Positions 35,226-45,567 of a stretch of 64,000 nt of DNA are shown here, in pieces. This DNA is from Spirosoma telluris (GTDB lineage: Bacteria > Bacteroidota > Bacteroidia > Cytophagales > Spirosomataceae): positions 6,563,001-6,627,000 of the forward strand of contig QLII01000001.1 of the NCBI GenBank assembly GCA_003259005.1, read 5' to 3'. The position numbers and the translations under genes were made by a program. Under the pieces are notes generated by a model. It saw nothing but the letters and a program-made list of their open reading frames with translations, was not told the DNA's origin and searched no databases. The stretch's first letter is position 1; each line of letters starts with the position of its first letter.

Positions 35226-36532
35226 TTACTTCGCCAGCTTATAGAAATGCGTAATCAAGCCACCGGCAGTTACTAAATTGAGTTGGGCCGCCTTGTTGGT
35301 TGTTGGATCATAACTATATAGCCCATTCAGTTTCAGGCCAGAATTGTAAACGGGCATGTAAATTTTGCCGTCGTATTTGTAGGTTATTGGATAGGCGTAA
35401 CCGGCCGTTAGCGGTATATCTGGAATAAACGTAGCCGTTTTGGCATTGAGATCCAGTTTTGCCCAACGCTGGTTGGCATCATAAAAGGCCAGGTTAGAAA
35501 GTTCCTGATATTCAGTGGCTGTAATCGTATTCGTGGCCAGCTTAGAAATCAGTTCGAGTAATCGGGCCGAATCCTGCTGACCAGATATACAGGCATAGGC
35601 TATGCCGTTTGCCTCGTAAACTCCCCCAGCAACAGTTGAAACATGAGATTGGGTAAACCGGCGGCAGTGACTGGGTTGAAGCTGTAGGTTTGATCGAAAT
35701 CGGTGCTTCCTGCAGGTATTTTCAGAATCTGTGGTTTCGATCGTTTGGCGGCATTAGGACCAAGCTGGCCATCGAGCCCGTATTGACCCTGTGTGATGAT
35801 ATAGACATTCCCGGCTTCGTCGACAATTCCGTTTTCAGAGCCACGTGTGAATGGATAGGTGGCCTGTTCATAAATCGCCGTTTTTTCCCATTTTTTGGTG
35901 GTCAGGTTAATGACTTCTACATATACGTTCTGCGCATCATAAAATTGACCAGTTTTGGAACTGTTGGTATATAGCGCGGCAAACAGCCGATTGTCGCTAG
36001 CCCGGTAGGTGAGGTTAGCATATATATTCGTTTCATTATCGGGGAAGTTTTGAGCCGATAACATGTCTATCTGCCCAAGATTCTCCATCGTGCTTGGGTC
36101 AAACATAAACAGAGCCCGATTGCCCCCCGTGGAGTATATACCCAGTTGGTCGTTGATAATAATAACTCTGGATACATAGTCGACTAACGGAATACTGGCA
36201 ACCTCTTCAATAGCCCCTGTTGCTTTCACAATAGCCAGTTTAGACAATTTCTTGTCGCTAACCAGTGGTTGGCCAAACATATAGTTTTTCCAGATGGCGC
36301 TCGGGTAAAAACTAGAATAACTCGATTTCGCAGTTAGATCGATATTGCCCGAGGGGAGGGTCGGGAAATAGCCTGCGTAATACGTATTACTGGCTGATGT
36401 TTGCGAGATAGATGCCATTACATAGCCTTCTTCCTGGTATTTGGAGTCGGCAACGGGTGTTGTGTCTTCACTTTTTTTACACGAAAGGAGGGCACCCGCA
36501 AGGAGTACAGAGAGTAGTAAATTGGTTTTCAT
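35226..36532 (-). CDS. DUF4374 lipoprotein (frameshifted in the record)
   Basis: Lipobox ALLSCKKSED, then a beta-propeller-like DUF4374 domain seen next to TonB-dependent siderophore receptors in Bacteroidota. The C run 35623-35627 lacks one base: adding a G in the gene gives LLGGVYEANGIAYACISG and extends the protein to the stop at 35226-35228 (435 residues), ending GLITHFYKLAK. It follows the receptor gene by six bases, so it is co-transcribed with it and probably serves as an accessory surface protein in iron-complex uptake. Confidence 0.85.
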
Positions 36533-36538
36533 CGTTAG

Positions 36539-38863
36539 TTAAAAATTGGCGATTTCATAAATGACTTTAACATTGAAACTAGTCCCGGCTCTGGGTACCA
36601 GGAAATTGTCGAACAGCTCGGCATTGAGGATATTCAAGACGTTGAGCGAGGTGGTCAAGCCGCGCTTGTTCAGCTTATAAGACACGCCCACATCTACCCG
36701 ATTCTGTACGGGTACATAGGCCGTAGGTGTTTTGCTGGGACTATTGTCCTTCCCCACCTGGATATAGTTGAACGTGGCGATATAATTGTAAAATAGATAG
36801 GCTCTGAACTGGTCGTTCTCGTTGACGAGGGTGCTTTTTTGCCACGAGAACTCTGTATTGGCGAAGAAATTAGGGTTGTTTGGAAAGGCGGCTCCGACTA
36901 GAAACTGGTTTTCAATGCCTTGCACTTTGGAGAACGTCTTCCGCATGAACGTAACGTTTGTCTTGAGTGAGAAGGCCTTTTTATACGTCAGTACGAGGTC
37001 ACCTTCTACGCCAATTGTCCGTACCTCATCGGCATTTTCATAGCGTCTGAAAATGGTATTGCCCAGGAAAATAATATCGCGTTGTTTTCGGTAAAAGCCA
37101 TTGATAGCACTGGCTATTCGGAAGGTTTGGGAAACCGGGCGATCTATTGTTACGCCCAGATTGAGGTTGTCACTGCTTTCGGGAATCAGATCGGTATTGC
37201 GCAGGATATCCCCTCCATTGCCCACAAACTGGTTGAATTGGGGAATCAAATACCCTTTTTCGAAGGATGTACGAACAAAGAAACCAGGATCAATAGCGTA
37301 CTTCAGTCCCGCATTCCAGCCCCAGAATCCATCTTTTTTAGTAATGAGTTTGAGCGTGAGGTTTTCCGCTCCATCCAGGTTATAATCAAACCGCTTTAGA
37401 GCTGTTGTGAAGGTGATTTTGTTAAAAGAACCCTCATATTGTAAGCCAGCAATGTTTTTAGTCAGATATTGGGGGATACGCAGATAATCATTCTCGGGCT
37501 GTTCCAGGTAGTTTTGGCCGACAATCTTCTGCCTGGCATACAGATTTGACACCAATAGTTTGTGGCGGGCCGATAGGGCAAACGTCAATGTGCTTCGGTT
37601 CACCCAACTATCGGTATACGTGTCGGAATGAGCGTAGCTGTATTCGCCCGGCATACTTTTCCGACCGATAATGGTGCCACTCCAGCTGTATACGTTTCGG
37701 GTTGTATCGACATAGTTGATATGCTCGCGACTGTAGTTGGCTACGGTGCTGAACTGTACTTTTTCGTTCAGGAATGACTTCTCGTATTTTAACGTCGAGG
37801 AAAGATTGTTGGCATGATAGACTGCCTCGCCAATCGCTGTGTTGGTGACGCGGGCTCCGTTCATGAGCTGTTTGTACCCACCCGATAGGTTGAGTGCCAG
37901 CGATACTTCATCGGCCCAGGATTTGCTATGTGCACCAACCGTAATGCCGCCAAAAAGCATCTGGTATTTGTCGTGAAAGCGCCGAACTTGTTCTACTTTG
38001 TTTTTCTCGAAAACCAGCGCATTCATTTTGTAATTATTATCAGCGTGGTTGTACGCACCAGAAATGGTGACAAAGTAGTTTTTGGAATTCGCCAACCCCA
38101 GCGAAAAATCGGCCAGGTGCGTGTTGAACGAACCAACGTTATAGGAAGCACGGAGTGAGTTATACGTTTTTTGTTCTGTAACCAGGTTGATGCCCCCGCC
38201 CATAGCATCGGTGCCCACGTCAACCGGCAGTACGCCTTTATAGACATCAATGCGTTTGACATTTCCGATGGGAAGAGTTGAAATATCGAACCGTGGATAG
38301 ACAAATTCCATGGGTAACCCGTTGATATACACTCTCACGGCAGTTCCCCGAATACCGTTGATCGAGATGTCCGATGCATCTCCTAACGAACTCGACCGAC
38401 GAATACGAACCCCTGACAGGCGATCTACCACGTCGGTCAGCAGAACATTCTGGGCAACAACGTCTTTGATCTGAATACTGCTAATGGTAATGGGTTTGGT
38501 TTCCTGAACCTTCGTTTGCTTTTCGGCTCTAACCGCCACCTCTTCCAATTCTTTCGAAGTGCTTGTCAGAACAATTGGTTCGAGGGTGATATGCTTCCTG
38601 ATATTGACCTCTTTTTCAACCTGACTAAAGCCTAGATGGCTGATGATCAGCGCGTATTTGCCTGGGGCAACATTGGTAATCCAGAACTGTCCCGAGCTAT
38701 CGCTCAGTGTTGTGAATTTTGTATTTTTCAAATAAACCGTTGCCGTTCGTAATGGCTTTCCAAGTTCATCACGAACTGTTCCCTGAATCGAAAAGTACTG
38801 AGCTAATGCCTGAGTTTCTAGTGAAACAAGACAGGTTATGAGTATAAGTCGGAGCAAATTCAT
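36539..38863 (-). CDS. TonB-dependent receptor, siderophore/iron type
   Basis: 774 residues. Signal peptide, a CarboxypepD-reg domain (residues ~25-105: IQGTVRDELGKPLRTATVYL), a plug domain (~125-230: VVDRLSGVRIRRSSSL, ISINGIRGTAVRVYINGLPM, DAMGGGINLVTEQK), then a 22-strand barrel ending in a C-terminal Phe (VKVIYEIANF). Transports a large Fe-containing or other ligand using TonB energy. Neighbours DUF4374, DUF3325, DUF3649 and PepSY genes point to iron-siderophore or haem. Confidence 0.9.
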   Translation of the reverse strand: MNLLRLILITCLVSLETQALAQYFSIQGTVRDELGKPLRTATVYLKNTKFTTLSDSSGQFWITNVAPGKYALIISHLGFSQVEKEVNIRKHITLEPIVLTSTSKELEEVAVRAEKQTKVQETKPITISSIQIKDVVAQNVLLTDVVDRLSGVRIRRSSSLGDASDISINGIRGTAVRVYINGLPMEFVYPRFDISTLPIGNVKRIDVYKGVLPVDVGTDAMGGGINLVTEQKTYNSLRASYNVGSFNTHLADFSLGLANSKNYFVTISGAYNHADNNYKMNALVFEKNKVEQVRRFHDKYQMLFGGITVGAHSKSWADEVSLALNLSGGYKQLMNGARVTNTAIGEAVYHANNLSSTLKYEKSFLNEKVQFSTVANYSREHINYVDTTRNVYSWSGTIIGRKSMPGEYSYAHSDTYTDSWVNRSTLTFALSARHKLLVSNLYARQKIVGQNYLEQPENDYLRIPQYLTKNIAGLQYEGSFNKITFTTALKRFDYNLDGAENLTLKLITKKDGFWGWNAGLKYAIDPGFFVRTSFEKGYLIPQFNQFVGNGGDILRNTDLIPESSDNLNLGVTIDRPVSQTFRIASAINGFYRKQRDIIFLGNTIFRRYENADEVRTIGVEGDLVLTYKKAFSLKTNVTFMRKTFSKVQGIENQFLVGAAFPNNPNFFANTEFSWQKSTLVNENDQFRAYLFYNYIATFNYIQVGKDNSPSKTPTAYVPVQNRVDVGVSYKLNKRGLTTSLNVLNILNAELFDNFLVPRAGTSFNVKVIYEIANF

Positions 38864-38945
38864 TGATTAGAAGCAGGAGAGATATTGTGCACAAAATTAT
38901 TTGTAATTAATCTAAATAAATACAACTTTGCGAAAATATATTTTT

Positions 38946-39248
38946 ATGATCTCGTTCTACCTCTTCTTAACTGGGACTTATTTGTACTATTGCCAGTCAA
39001 AATATTTCCCTTCCGAGCTTTATAAATTCAGGACATCCTGGTCATCGTGGCTGGCATCCGCTTTTTTCGGTATTGGCACCATGCTCTTTGTTCGGGCAGA
39101 AGGTTGGATAAGCGGACTACTGGTAGCTGTTTGTGCGCTCAGTCTGTCACTCATGCTGATTCAATTCACGGCTGTTTTGGGCAAGGCCTATTTTTATTGC
39201 CTAGTTGCGCTGGCTCATGGTCTGGTACTTATTGATCTCTTTTTCTGA
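38946..39248 (+). CDS. DUF3325 membrane protein
   Basis: About 100 residues with three hydrophobic segments (FYLFLTGTYLYYCQ, GLLVAVCALSLSLMLIQF, YCLVALAHGLVLIDLFF). The position next to DUF3649 and a PepSY protein, as in siderophore uptake loci of Proteobacteria, supports the DUF3325 call. ATG 38946 is preferred over a TTG six codons upstream. Its stop overlaps the next start by one base (TGATG). Confidence 0.7.
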   Translation: MISFYLFLTGTYLYYCQSKYFPSELYKFRTSWSSWLASAFFGIGTMLFVRAEGWISGLLVAVCALSLSLMLIQFTAVLGKAYFYCLVALAHGLVLIDLFF

Positions 39249-39529
39249 TGCCAGCTAAAAAAGAATACCTCGCTACACCAGGACAAAGAGCCCTGAAAAT
39301 TTCCGCTGGACTTTTAGGTGGTTATGTACTGTCGACCTGCCTTCATTTGCTATTGGCTGTTGTTACTCCCTTTCGCGAACAAATCCTTTTGTCGTCTACA
39401 TTCTCGTTTTTTCTATGCTGGGCAGGGCTAATGATTCTGGCCTTTCTGGCCCGAAACGGCTGGAAAATCTGGGGCATTTATTTGTTAAGCAGCGTCGTAT
39501 TTTCAGGAATAATCTATTTCGTCAGATAA
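39248..39529 (+). CDS. DUF3649-like iron uptake membrane protein
   Basis: 93 residues, three membrane segments: ISAGLLGGYVLSTCLHLLLA, FSFFLCWAGLMILAFLA and IWGIYLLSSVVFSGIIYF. It matches the size and hydrophobic pattern of the DUF3649 proteins that accompany PepSY and DUF3325. Translationally coupled to the upstream gene and 6 bases before the PepSY gene. Confidence 0.7.
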   Translation: MPAKKEYLATPGQRALKISAGLLGGYVLSTCLHLLLAVVTPFREQILLSSTFSFFLCWAGLMILAFLARNGWKIWGIYLLSSVVFSGIIYFVR

Positions 39530-39535
39530 ACAGAC

Positions 39536-41143
39536 ATGAAACTAAACGGATTAGGTAACCGGGCTTACAATATTCTATTTCACACCCACACCGTATCGGG
39601 TATCGTAATTAGTGTGGTGTTATATATCATTTTCTTTGCCGGTGCATTTACCCTGTTCAAAGATGAATTCTATCAATGGGAAAACCCATCAGCGCGCATT
39701 CTGGTGGTGAAAACGATTGATTACCAGGCGGTAATTGAGAAAATTAAGGGATTCTATCCAAACTTCGAAGACGGAAAAGAAGTACGATTTAGCCCGCCTA
39801 CTGACGAAAATCCATTGCTGTCTATTTTCGGAACTCTGGCCAGGCCAAACGGAAAATCTGAATTTGTTGGGTTTCTGTATAACCCCGTTTCTAAAAAAAT
39901 ACAGCGTAATTACCCCTACATCACGACCACTGGCGAAACCCTGTATCGACTGCATTTTCTGGATCAATTGCCTTATGCCGGACGCTGGATTGCGGGTTTT
40001 GTCGCCTTATTTTTTCTGTTTGCCAGTGTGACAGGGGTTCTGATTCACTGGCGGAATATCGTGACCAAATTCTACGGCTTTTCCTTGAAAGGTGCCAGAA
40101 AGCAATTCTGGACAAATGCCCACACGGTTTTCGGTCTAATCGGGTTGCCGTTCCAGCTAATGTATGCGGTTACGGGGGCCTTTTATTTATTGACCTTACT
40201 GATTCTAATCCCGGCCGTACTGGTGTTATATGGGGGCGATCAGCAGAAACTATATGCGCTTATTCGTCCCAATGAAGCCATTAAACTGCATGAAAAATTA
40301 CCCGTTACGAGTGGAAATAAATCAATAAATGCTGTTTTATCGAGCATTGAAACTGGCTATCCTGGTTATGCTATTACATTTCTGGAGATTGGCAATTTGA
40401 ATCGGGAGGATGCCTTATTGTCGGCTCGGATCAGCGATAAAAAATCCTTTACCGGTGATGGAATGGTTTCCATTTACATGAAAACCGGTAAAAAAGCGGT
40501 TGAGGTGATTCCAGGCCATAAAAAGTATGTTGAGTCGGTTGTGGATGGTATTGCTCGTGTGCATTTTGCCCAATTTGGTGGCTTACTGCTTAAAGGAATC
40601 TATTTCGTACTTGCCCTATTCACGTGTTTTGTGATCATCAGTGGTGTTTTACTCTGGAAAGAAGCCCGGAATAAAAAGGGCTATACAGACCAGCAAAAAC
40701 GATTTCATCATCGGGTTACGATGGTGTATCTGGCCATTTGCCTGGGCCTGTTTCCGGCAGTTCCTCTGCTGTTTGTTTCTGAACTGGCGATTCCCGGCCA
40801 AAGTGCAGGGCATGCCTCGCAAGTAAACGCCGTTTTCTTTTTATCATGGTTACTCTTTGCCATTGTAGGCCTGTTTATGAAAACAGAAGCAAAGCAAACG
40901 CACTTTTTCTTACTGGTAGGTGGGCTACTTTCGGTGCTGGTGCCTATAACAAATGGTATCCAAACCAACGATTGGCTGTGGCATCCGCTGAGCGAGGGAA
41001 AACAATATGTGCTGGCTACGGATTTATACTGGCTTTGTACGGGTATAGCAGCGCTGGTGGTTTATATCGTTATACGAAGAAACGGCAAAACCAGATCACT
41101 GGAACAAACGATTCATGAGACCACTCAGGTGCCAATCGGGTAA
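39536..41143 (+). CDS. PepSY domain membrane protein (PepSY-associated TM, putative ferric reductase)
   Basis: 535 residues. It begins with a basic stretch and HTHTVSGIVISVVLYIIFFAG (first membrane helix with His), a periplasmic PepSY-like region, then LHFLDQLPYAGRWIAGFVALF, VLIHWRNIV and HTVFGLIGLPFQLMYAVTGA, and more helices at the C-terminus. The paired His in membrane helices could bind haem, as proposed for the PiuB/FoxB-like reductases that free iron from siderophores. Last gene of the plus-strand arm of the iron module. Confidence 0.85.
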   Translation: MKLNGLGNRAYNILFHTHTVSGIVISVVLYIIFFAGAFTLFKDEFYQWENPSARILVVKTIDYQAVIEKIKGFYPNFEDGKEVRFSPPTDENPLLSIFGTLARPNGKSEFVGFLYNPVSKKIQRNYPYITTTGETLYRLHFLDQLPYAGRWIAGFVALFFLFASVTGVLIHWRNIVTKFYGFSLKGARKQFWTNAHTVFGLIGLPFQLMYAVTGAFYLLTLLILIPAVLVLYGGDQQKLYALIRPNEAIKLHEKLPVTSGNKSINAVLSSIETGYPGYAITFLEIGNLNREDALLSARISDKKSFTGDGMVSIYMKTGKKAVEVIPGHKKYVESVVDGIARVHFAQFGGLLLKGIYFVLALFTCFVIISGVLLWKEARNKKGYTDQQKRFHHRVTMVYLAICLGLFPAVPLLFVSELAIPGQSAGHASQVNAVFFLSWLLFAIVGLFMKTEAKQTHFFLLVGGLLSVLVPITNGIQTNDWLWHPLSEGKQYVLATDLYWLCTGIAALVVYIVIRRNGKTRSLEQTIHETTQVPIG

Positions 41144-41277
41144 TGAGGCAAATTAAGCAACGACTGTAGTATGTCTTATCGCTTTATCACTTTAGTAAAC
41201 GAGCCCAGAACTCAAAAGCTGAGCTTTCATTTCTTCTGTCAGCGTTAAACAGGCGAATTTTGCCCCTATACAATCCC

Positions 41278-42108
41278 ATGTTTAAAAGGATATTTTCGCT
41301 ACTTATCGTTTGTCTCGTCTGTATTGTAGCCAGTGTGCGCGCGCAGGGCAAGAAACCCAAATTCAGGGTAATTGCCTTTTATACGGCGCAAAACGATAAA
41401 GCTCATATCAGCTACGTGCATGAGGCTAACCGGTGGTTCCCGAAGGCGGCTGCGAAGTATAATTTCAGTTACGATTCCACCGATAACTGGAATAACCTGA
41501 ATTCGGAGTTCCTGGCTAAGTATCAGGTCGTCCTGTTTTTTGATACCCGTCCCGAGGAACCTGCCCAACGGGAAGCTTTTAAAAAATACATGGAGAATGG
41601 GGGAGGGTGGATGGGGTTTCATTTCGCCGGATTTGCGCTGACGCCCTCAAAATACCCACAGAACTGGGATTGGTATCATAATGAATTTCTGGGCTCAGGC
41701 TCTTACAAAAGCAATACTTGGCGACCTACATCCGCCATTCTACAGGTTGAAGATCGGAAACACCCATCGACAAAGCATTTGCCCAAAACCTTCAAAACGG
41801 CCCCGAATGAATGGTATCGGTGGACAAATGATTTGACAAAGAACCCGGATATTGATATTCTGATGTCCATCGACTCCACCAGCTTTCCACTAGGCACCGG
41901 CCCCAAACCACATGAAATCTGGCATAGTGGCTATTATCCGGTTGTCTGGACCAACAAAAAGTACAAAATGATCTATTCGAACATAGGTCATAATGACATT
42001 GACTACGAGAATAAAACGAACAAGGAGCTGTCGTTTACCTTCTCAAATGAAACGCAGAATAAATTCCTGATCGACGCCCTTATGTGGTTGGGAAGCGGTA
42101 AAAAATAG
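41278..42108 (+). CDS. ThuA domain secreted protein (trehalose utilisation-like)
   Basis: Signal peptide ending ASVRAQGK, then a ThuA/class I glutamine-amidotransferase-like fold: FRVIAFYTAQNDKAHISYVH, YQVVLFFDTRPEEPAQREAF, YMENGGGWMGFHFAGFAL, and GTGPKPHEIWHSGYYPVVWT. 276 residues from ATG 41278. ThuA proteins are tied to sugar catabolism, but the reaction of secreted Bacteroidota members is not known. A second ThuA domain heads the large fusion at 45736. Confidence 0.85.
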   Translation: MFKRIFSLLIVCLVCIVASVRAQGKKPKFRVIAFYTAQNDKAHISYVHEANRWFPKAAAKYNFSYDSTDNWNNLNSEFLAKYQVVLFFDTRPEEPAQREAFKKYMENGGGWMGFHFAGFALTPSKYPQNWDWYHNEFLGSGSYKSNTWRPTSAILQVEDRKHPSTKHLPKTFKTAPNEWYRWTNDLTKNPDIDILMSIDSTSFPLGTGPKPHEIWHSGYYPVVWTNKKYKMIYSNIGHNDIDYENKTNKELSFTFSNETQNKFLIDALMWLGSGKK

Positions 42109-42133
42109 CCTATCAGCCTGTAAATCCAACCTC

Positions 42134-43068
42134 ATGAAGCACATTTCCCGCCGTGATTTTCTGCAATCGTCGGCTGTTCTGGCCGGTAGTTCTGTTGTGA
42201 ATCCTGTTCTTTCAGCTTTAGAAACAGCCCAAAAACCGTTGCGATTGGGAGGGCCCATTTTTCTGAAAAGTCAGGACCCTGAGGAGTTGGCGCGGGAGCA
42301 TAGACGGTTGCAGTATAGCTCAGCCTATGTTCCGGCGGTTGAGTTGAAAGACACTACTAGAATTGCAGCTATCCAGAAAGCGTTTGCGGGGCAGAATGTG
42401 ATCCTTGCCGAAGTAGGGGCCTGGGTCAATATGCTGGATCAGGATGCTGAAAAGCGCCGGAAAAATCTGGATTACGTTATTGAAAGGCTGGCTTTAGCCG
42501 AAGCGGTTGGTGCCCGAGCCTGTGTCAATATTGCGGGTTCTTACAGTTCCACCCGATGGGATGGCCCCGATCCCGCGATTTGACCCAAGCTTATTTTGAG
42601 GCTACCGTTGAAAATTGCCGAAAGGTTATTGACGCCGTAAAGCCGAAACGGGCCAAATTCGCGCTGGAAATGATGGGCTGGAGCTTACCCGACGGACCAG
42701 ATTCGTATCTGAAATTTATGAAGGCCATCGACCGCCCCGCCTTTGGGGCCCACGTCGATATGGCCAACATCATTAACAACCCGACCCGATATTACAACAA
42801 TAAAGCCTTGATCGACGAAACGTTTCGGAAGTTAGGGCGCTGGATTGTATCGGCCCATGCCAAAGATATTGCCCCGAAAGATGGTCATTTTATGGAGACA
42901 ATGCCGGGGCGGGGGAGCCTTGACTACGTAGCATACATCCGTAATGTGACATCCTTGCCCCAGGAAGTACCCTTATTGTTGGAGCATCTGCGCACAGCAG
43001 AGGAATATGACGAAGCCCGACAATTTGTGATTAGTCAGGCTACTAAGGCCCAGATTCCTCTGGCTTAA
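42134..43068 (+). CDS. Sugar phosphate isomerase/epimerase-like TIM barrel with Tat-like leader (frameshifted)
   Basis: MKHISRRDFLQSSAVLAGSS is a Tat-type leader (SRRDFL). The body is an AP endonuclease 2/xylose isomerase-like barrel: VILAEVGAWVNMLD, LALAEAVGARACVNIAGS, FALEMMGWSLPDG (Glu ligand), FGAHVDMANIINNP, IVSAHAKDIAPKDG and LLLEHL. The frame breaks at 42572-42574 (three C, four needed); repaired, it reads GPDPRDLTQAYFEATVENC and is 311 residues. It follows the ThuA gene by 25 bases. Probably exported and active on a sugar or sugar acid. Confidence 0.85.
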
Positions 43069-43157
43069 GATAAAAGGTTAAAGCAGAGGTATGGAGAACA
43101 CAGAGTGAAAACAAGCTCCTTGTTTTCACTTTACAGATTTCGATAAAATGAATAGGT

Positions 43158-43241
43158 TTTTTGTCATTTCGACGTAAGGAGAAATCTCAAGCTAGACTAA
43201 TATGGAAGCTTGAGATTTCTCCTGCGTCGAAATGACAAAAA
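43158..43241. repeat. Long inverted repeat with GTCATTTCGACG core
   Basis: The arms at 43158-43192 and 43207-43241 (35 bases, about two mismatches) start TTTTGTCATTTCGACG and end AGCT, with a 14-base loop. It is related in sequence to the repeat at 63631-63710. It lies between the convergent isomerase and hypothetical genes, so termination in both directions is possible. Confidence 0.85.
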
Positions 43242-43334
43242 GTAGACGATGAGTGGCTAAAAAAAGTAAAGCTTAAACAGGTTCAGTTTCAAGATAAAAC
43301 TTTATACTCTTTATATATCTGCGTTTAAACCTTT

Positions 43335-43861
43335 TTATAAATCAGGAATGTCTTTGATGCGAACCTTCATGATCGGCCGTTCACCGTCTGGAACGATCGC
43401 AATGAATGAGTTGCTCACCGTTTCGCCATTCCGAAGCATAAAACCCGCCTGAATATTCGTGGTGGTGGTTACTTCTTTGCCTTCTGAATTCTTTATTTTC
43501 TGTTGGTAAGGCACTGTGAAGGGCCGGGCTACTACAGTCTCACTTTTGGACGTTAGCCGTTTACCCGTAGCGTTCAGGCAATCGAACGTTGCCAGTTGAT
43601 TTGGCGCGTCACCGCTCAGGAAAGTTGGCTTTGGGAAAATGATCTTCGTACAGTTGCTCCTGTTGGTCGCGTAAATCGAGACTTCGTAGCGCATAAAATT
43701 TTCCTTGCCAATTTCAATCTGGCGCTCATTACTGATCTCAAATCCATAGTCGACCCCATTTAATTGAGCGGGCTTTCCAGGTTGAACATCATAGGCTTGC
43801 TGAGCAAAAAGAGAATAGGAGGAAGCGCTTAAAAATAGACAGGAGAGTAAAATTTTTTCAT
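43335..43861 (-). CDS. Secreted hypothetical protein (frameshifted at the start)
   Basis: The frame is open far upstream of its first ATG and encodes a signal peptide (SCLFLSASSYSLFAQQ) with no start of its own. An ATG at 43859-43861 reaches it if one A is added to the A6 run (T6 at 43853-43858), giving MKKILLSCLF and a 175-residue protein. The body is beta-rich (DYGFEISNERQIEIG, VVARPFTVPYQQKIKNSEGK, GFMLRNGETVSNSFIAIVPD). No family recognised. This is the only repair in an A/T rather than a G/C run. Confidence 0.6.
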
Positions 43862-44027
43862 CAGGATAAGAGAAAGGTTAACGTTTAGGATTCAAAAATA
43901 ACGACCATCTGGCAAATTTTTCAACCTTAATCGAACGATTCTACGCTTAGCGGATACGATCAGAAAAAACGGTACATGAACTGCTTTTTACACGTAACAG
44001 TGCTAAATAATCATCCAGAGTAAGCTT

Positions 44028-44090
44028 GGATTTTATTGATTCTATAGTATCAAGCCTCTGTTCTTCAGTACGATAGAATCAATAGAATCC
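44028..44090. repeat. GATTCT-family inverted repeat
   Basis: GGATTTTATTGATTCTAT (44028-44045) and ATAGAATCAATAGAATCC (44073-44090) pair with one mismatch. The interior CTTCAGTACGATAG is the reverse complement of the interior of the copies at 30836 and 34304, so this copy is inverted relative to them. It lies between the GH125 stop and the hypothetical gene start. Confidence 0.8.
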
Positions 44091-44115
44091 ACAGAATCTA
44101 AACTTGCTTACCTAT

Positions 44116-45567
44116 TTAGACTTCTTTACCCAGTAAATGGGGACGTTCAGCCGCTATTTTCAGAATGAGTTCGCCAAATAGCGTATTCGCCCAGGCAAAC
44201 CATTTGCGGGTAAATTGGGCTGGCTCATCCTTGTCGAAGGACTCATGCATGAATCCCGTTCCAGCATGGGTTCTCTTTAGCTGGCTAAGTTGAGCAAGAA
44301 TTTCCTGATCGTCGGTTGAGGTTAAGGCTCTCATGGTCAGGCTCATCGTCCAGATGTTGTTGATCAATGTATGCGGGCTACCAACTCCTTCTGCGGCTTT
44401 GCCTTTGAAAAAATAGGGGTTATCCGGGCTTAGCACAAACCGCCGGGTATTTCGGTAAATCGGATCGGTAACAGGCATGGCTCCCAAATACGGAAGAGCA
44501 AGTAGGTTGGGTACGTTTGCATCGTCCTGAAGCAGGTAATTCCCGTATCCATCCACTTCCAGCGCGTAGATTTTGCCATAGGTAGGGTGTGTGTAGATGG
44601 CATACTTTTTCAAGGCGGCTTCTACTTCATTGGCAAACGCCCGGCACTCGCTTGAAAACGTAGGTAACTCGGCCTTTGGGCTCGGAAAAAGCTGATCGAG
44701 CATTGACGCCAACTGCCGGAAGGAGACGACCGCAAACCAGTTTGAGGGCACATAGAACGGATACACCGTTGCATCGTCAGATGGCCGGAAAATACTATGG
44801 ATTAAGCCAATCGGCCGCGTTGGATTCCCATACCCATTGCCGGGCACCGTATCGGTAGACCAGGCCGTTTCGCGACTGAAGTGATAGGGCCCCCGGCTGG
44901 CTTTGCGTTGCTGCTCCCGGCAGGTTTTTACCACTAACTGCATGGCCTGCAGCCAATCGGCATCAAACGGACTGGTATCACCCGTCGTTTTTAAATAGTG
45001 ATAGGCCAGCCGGATGGGATAGCAGAGCGAATCTAATTCCCATTTACGCTCATGAAGACCCGGCTTCATGGTCGTTTGGTCATTTTTCCATTCGCCCTGT
45101 TTAGTCTGATCCGCATAAAATGCATTCGCATACGGGTCCCAGCGAATGCACTGCGCCTGCCGTCGAATGACCCCCGCAATGAGTTGCCGTAAGGCCGTAT
45201 CTTCCTTAATCAACGGTAGGTAGGGCCAAACCTGCGCCGTGCTGTCGCGCAGCCACATGGCATCAATATCGCCCGTAATGACGAAGGTATCGGGTTGATC
45301 GTTCGTGGTCCTAAATTGAACCGTTGTATCGAGCGTGTTGGGGAAGCAGTTTTCAAAGAGCCAGGCCAATTCTGGATTGCGAATGGTTTTGTGCATTCGC
45401 TCGATGGTCTGTTCAACAAAGGCGCTGGTAAATTTACGCTGTCCGGCCGCTGGGCGAACAACAGGAAAAGCGGTTGAGGGAGTTGCCCATAACGGGTGGC
45501 TACCCAACATCAAACCAGCTCCTATTCCGGCAGATTGCTGGATAAAATGACGACGGGACACTGACAC
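44116..45567 (-). CDS. Glycoside hydrolase family 125 (exo-alpha-1,6-mannosidase)
   Basis: Metal-independent alpha-mannosidase fold (alpha/alpha barrel). Diagnostic blocks: ITGDIDAMWLRDSTAQVWPY, WELDSLCYPIRLAYHYLKTT, RPSDDATVYPFYVPSNWFAV, and EGVGSPHTLINNIWTMSLT, which hold the catalytic acid and base region of GH125. A Tat-type leader SRRHFIQQSAGIGAG suggests export. No ATG precedes the leader; GTG 45567 (or GTG 45561) gives MSVSRRHFIQQ and is the best start. About 483 residues. Works on mannose-containing glycans. Confidence 0.9.
   Translation of the reverse strand: MSVSRRHFIQQSAGIGAGLMLGSHPLWATPSTAFPVVRPAAGQRKFTSAFVEQTIERMHKTIRNPELAWLFENCFPNTLDTTVQFRTTNDQPDTFVITGDIDAMWLRDSTAQVWPYLPLIKEDTALRQLIAGVIRRQAQCIRWDPYANAFYADQTKQGEWKNDQTTMKPGLHERKWELDSLCYPIRLAYHYLKTTGDTSPFDADWLQAMQLVVKTCREQQRKASRGPYHFSRETAWSTDTVPGNGYGNPTRPIGLIHSIFRPSDDATVYPFYVPSNWFAVVSFRQLASMLDQLFPSPKAELPTFSSECRAFANEVEAALKKYAIYTHPTYGKIYALEVDGYGNYLLQDDANVPNLLALPYLGAMPVTDPIYRNTRRFVLSPDNPYFFKGKAAEGVGSPHTLINNIWTMSLTMRALTSTDDQEILAQLSQLKRTHAGTGFMHESFDKDEPAQFTRKWFAWANTLFGELILKIAAERPHLLGKEV

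Noticed and set aside
42134..43068. Two separate genes for the isomerase-like protein
   Set aside because: Both halves belong to one TIM barrel and join exactly when one C is added at 42572-42574.
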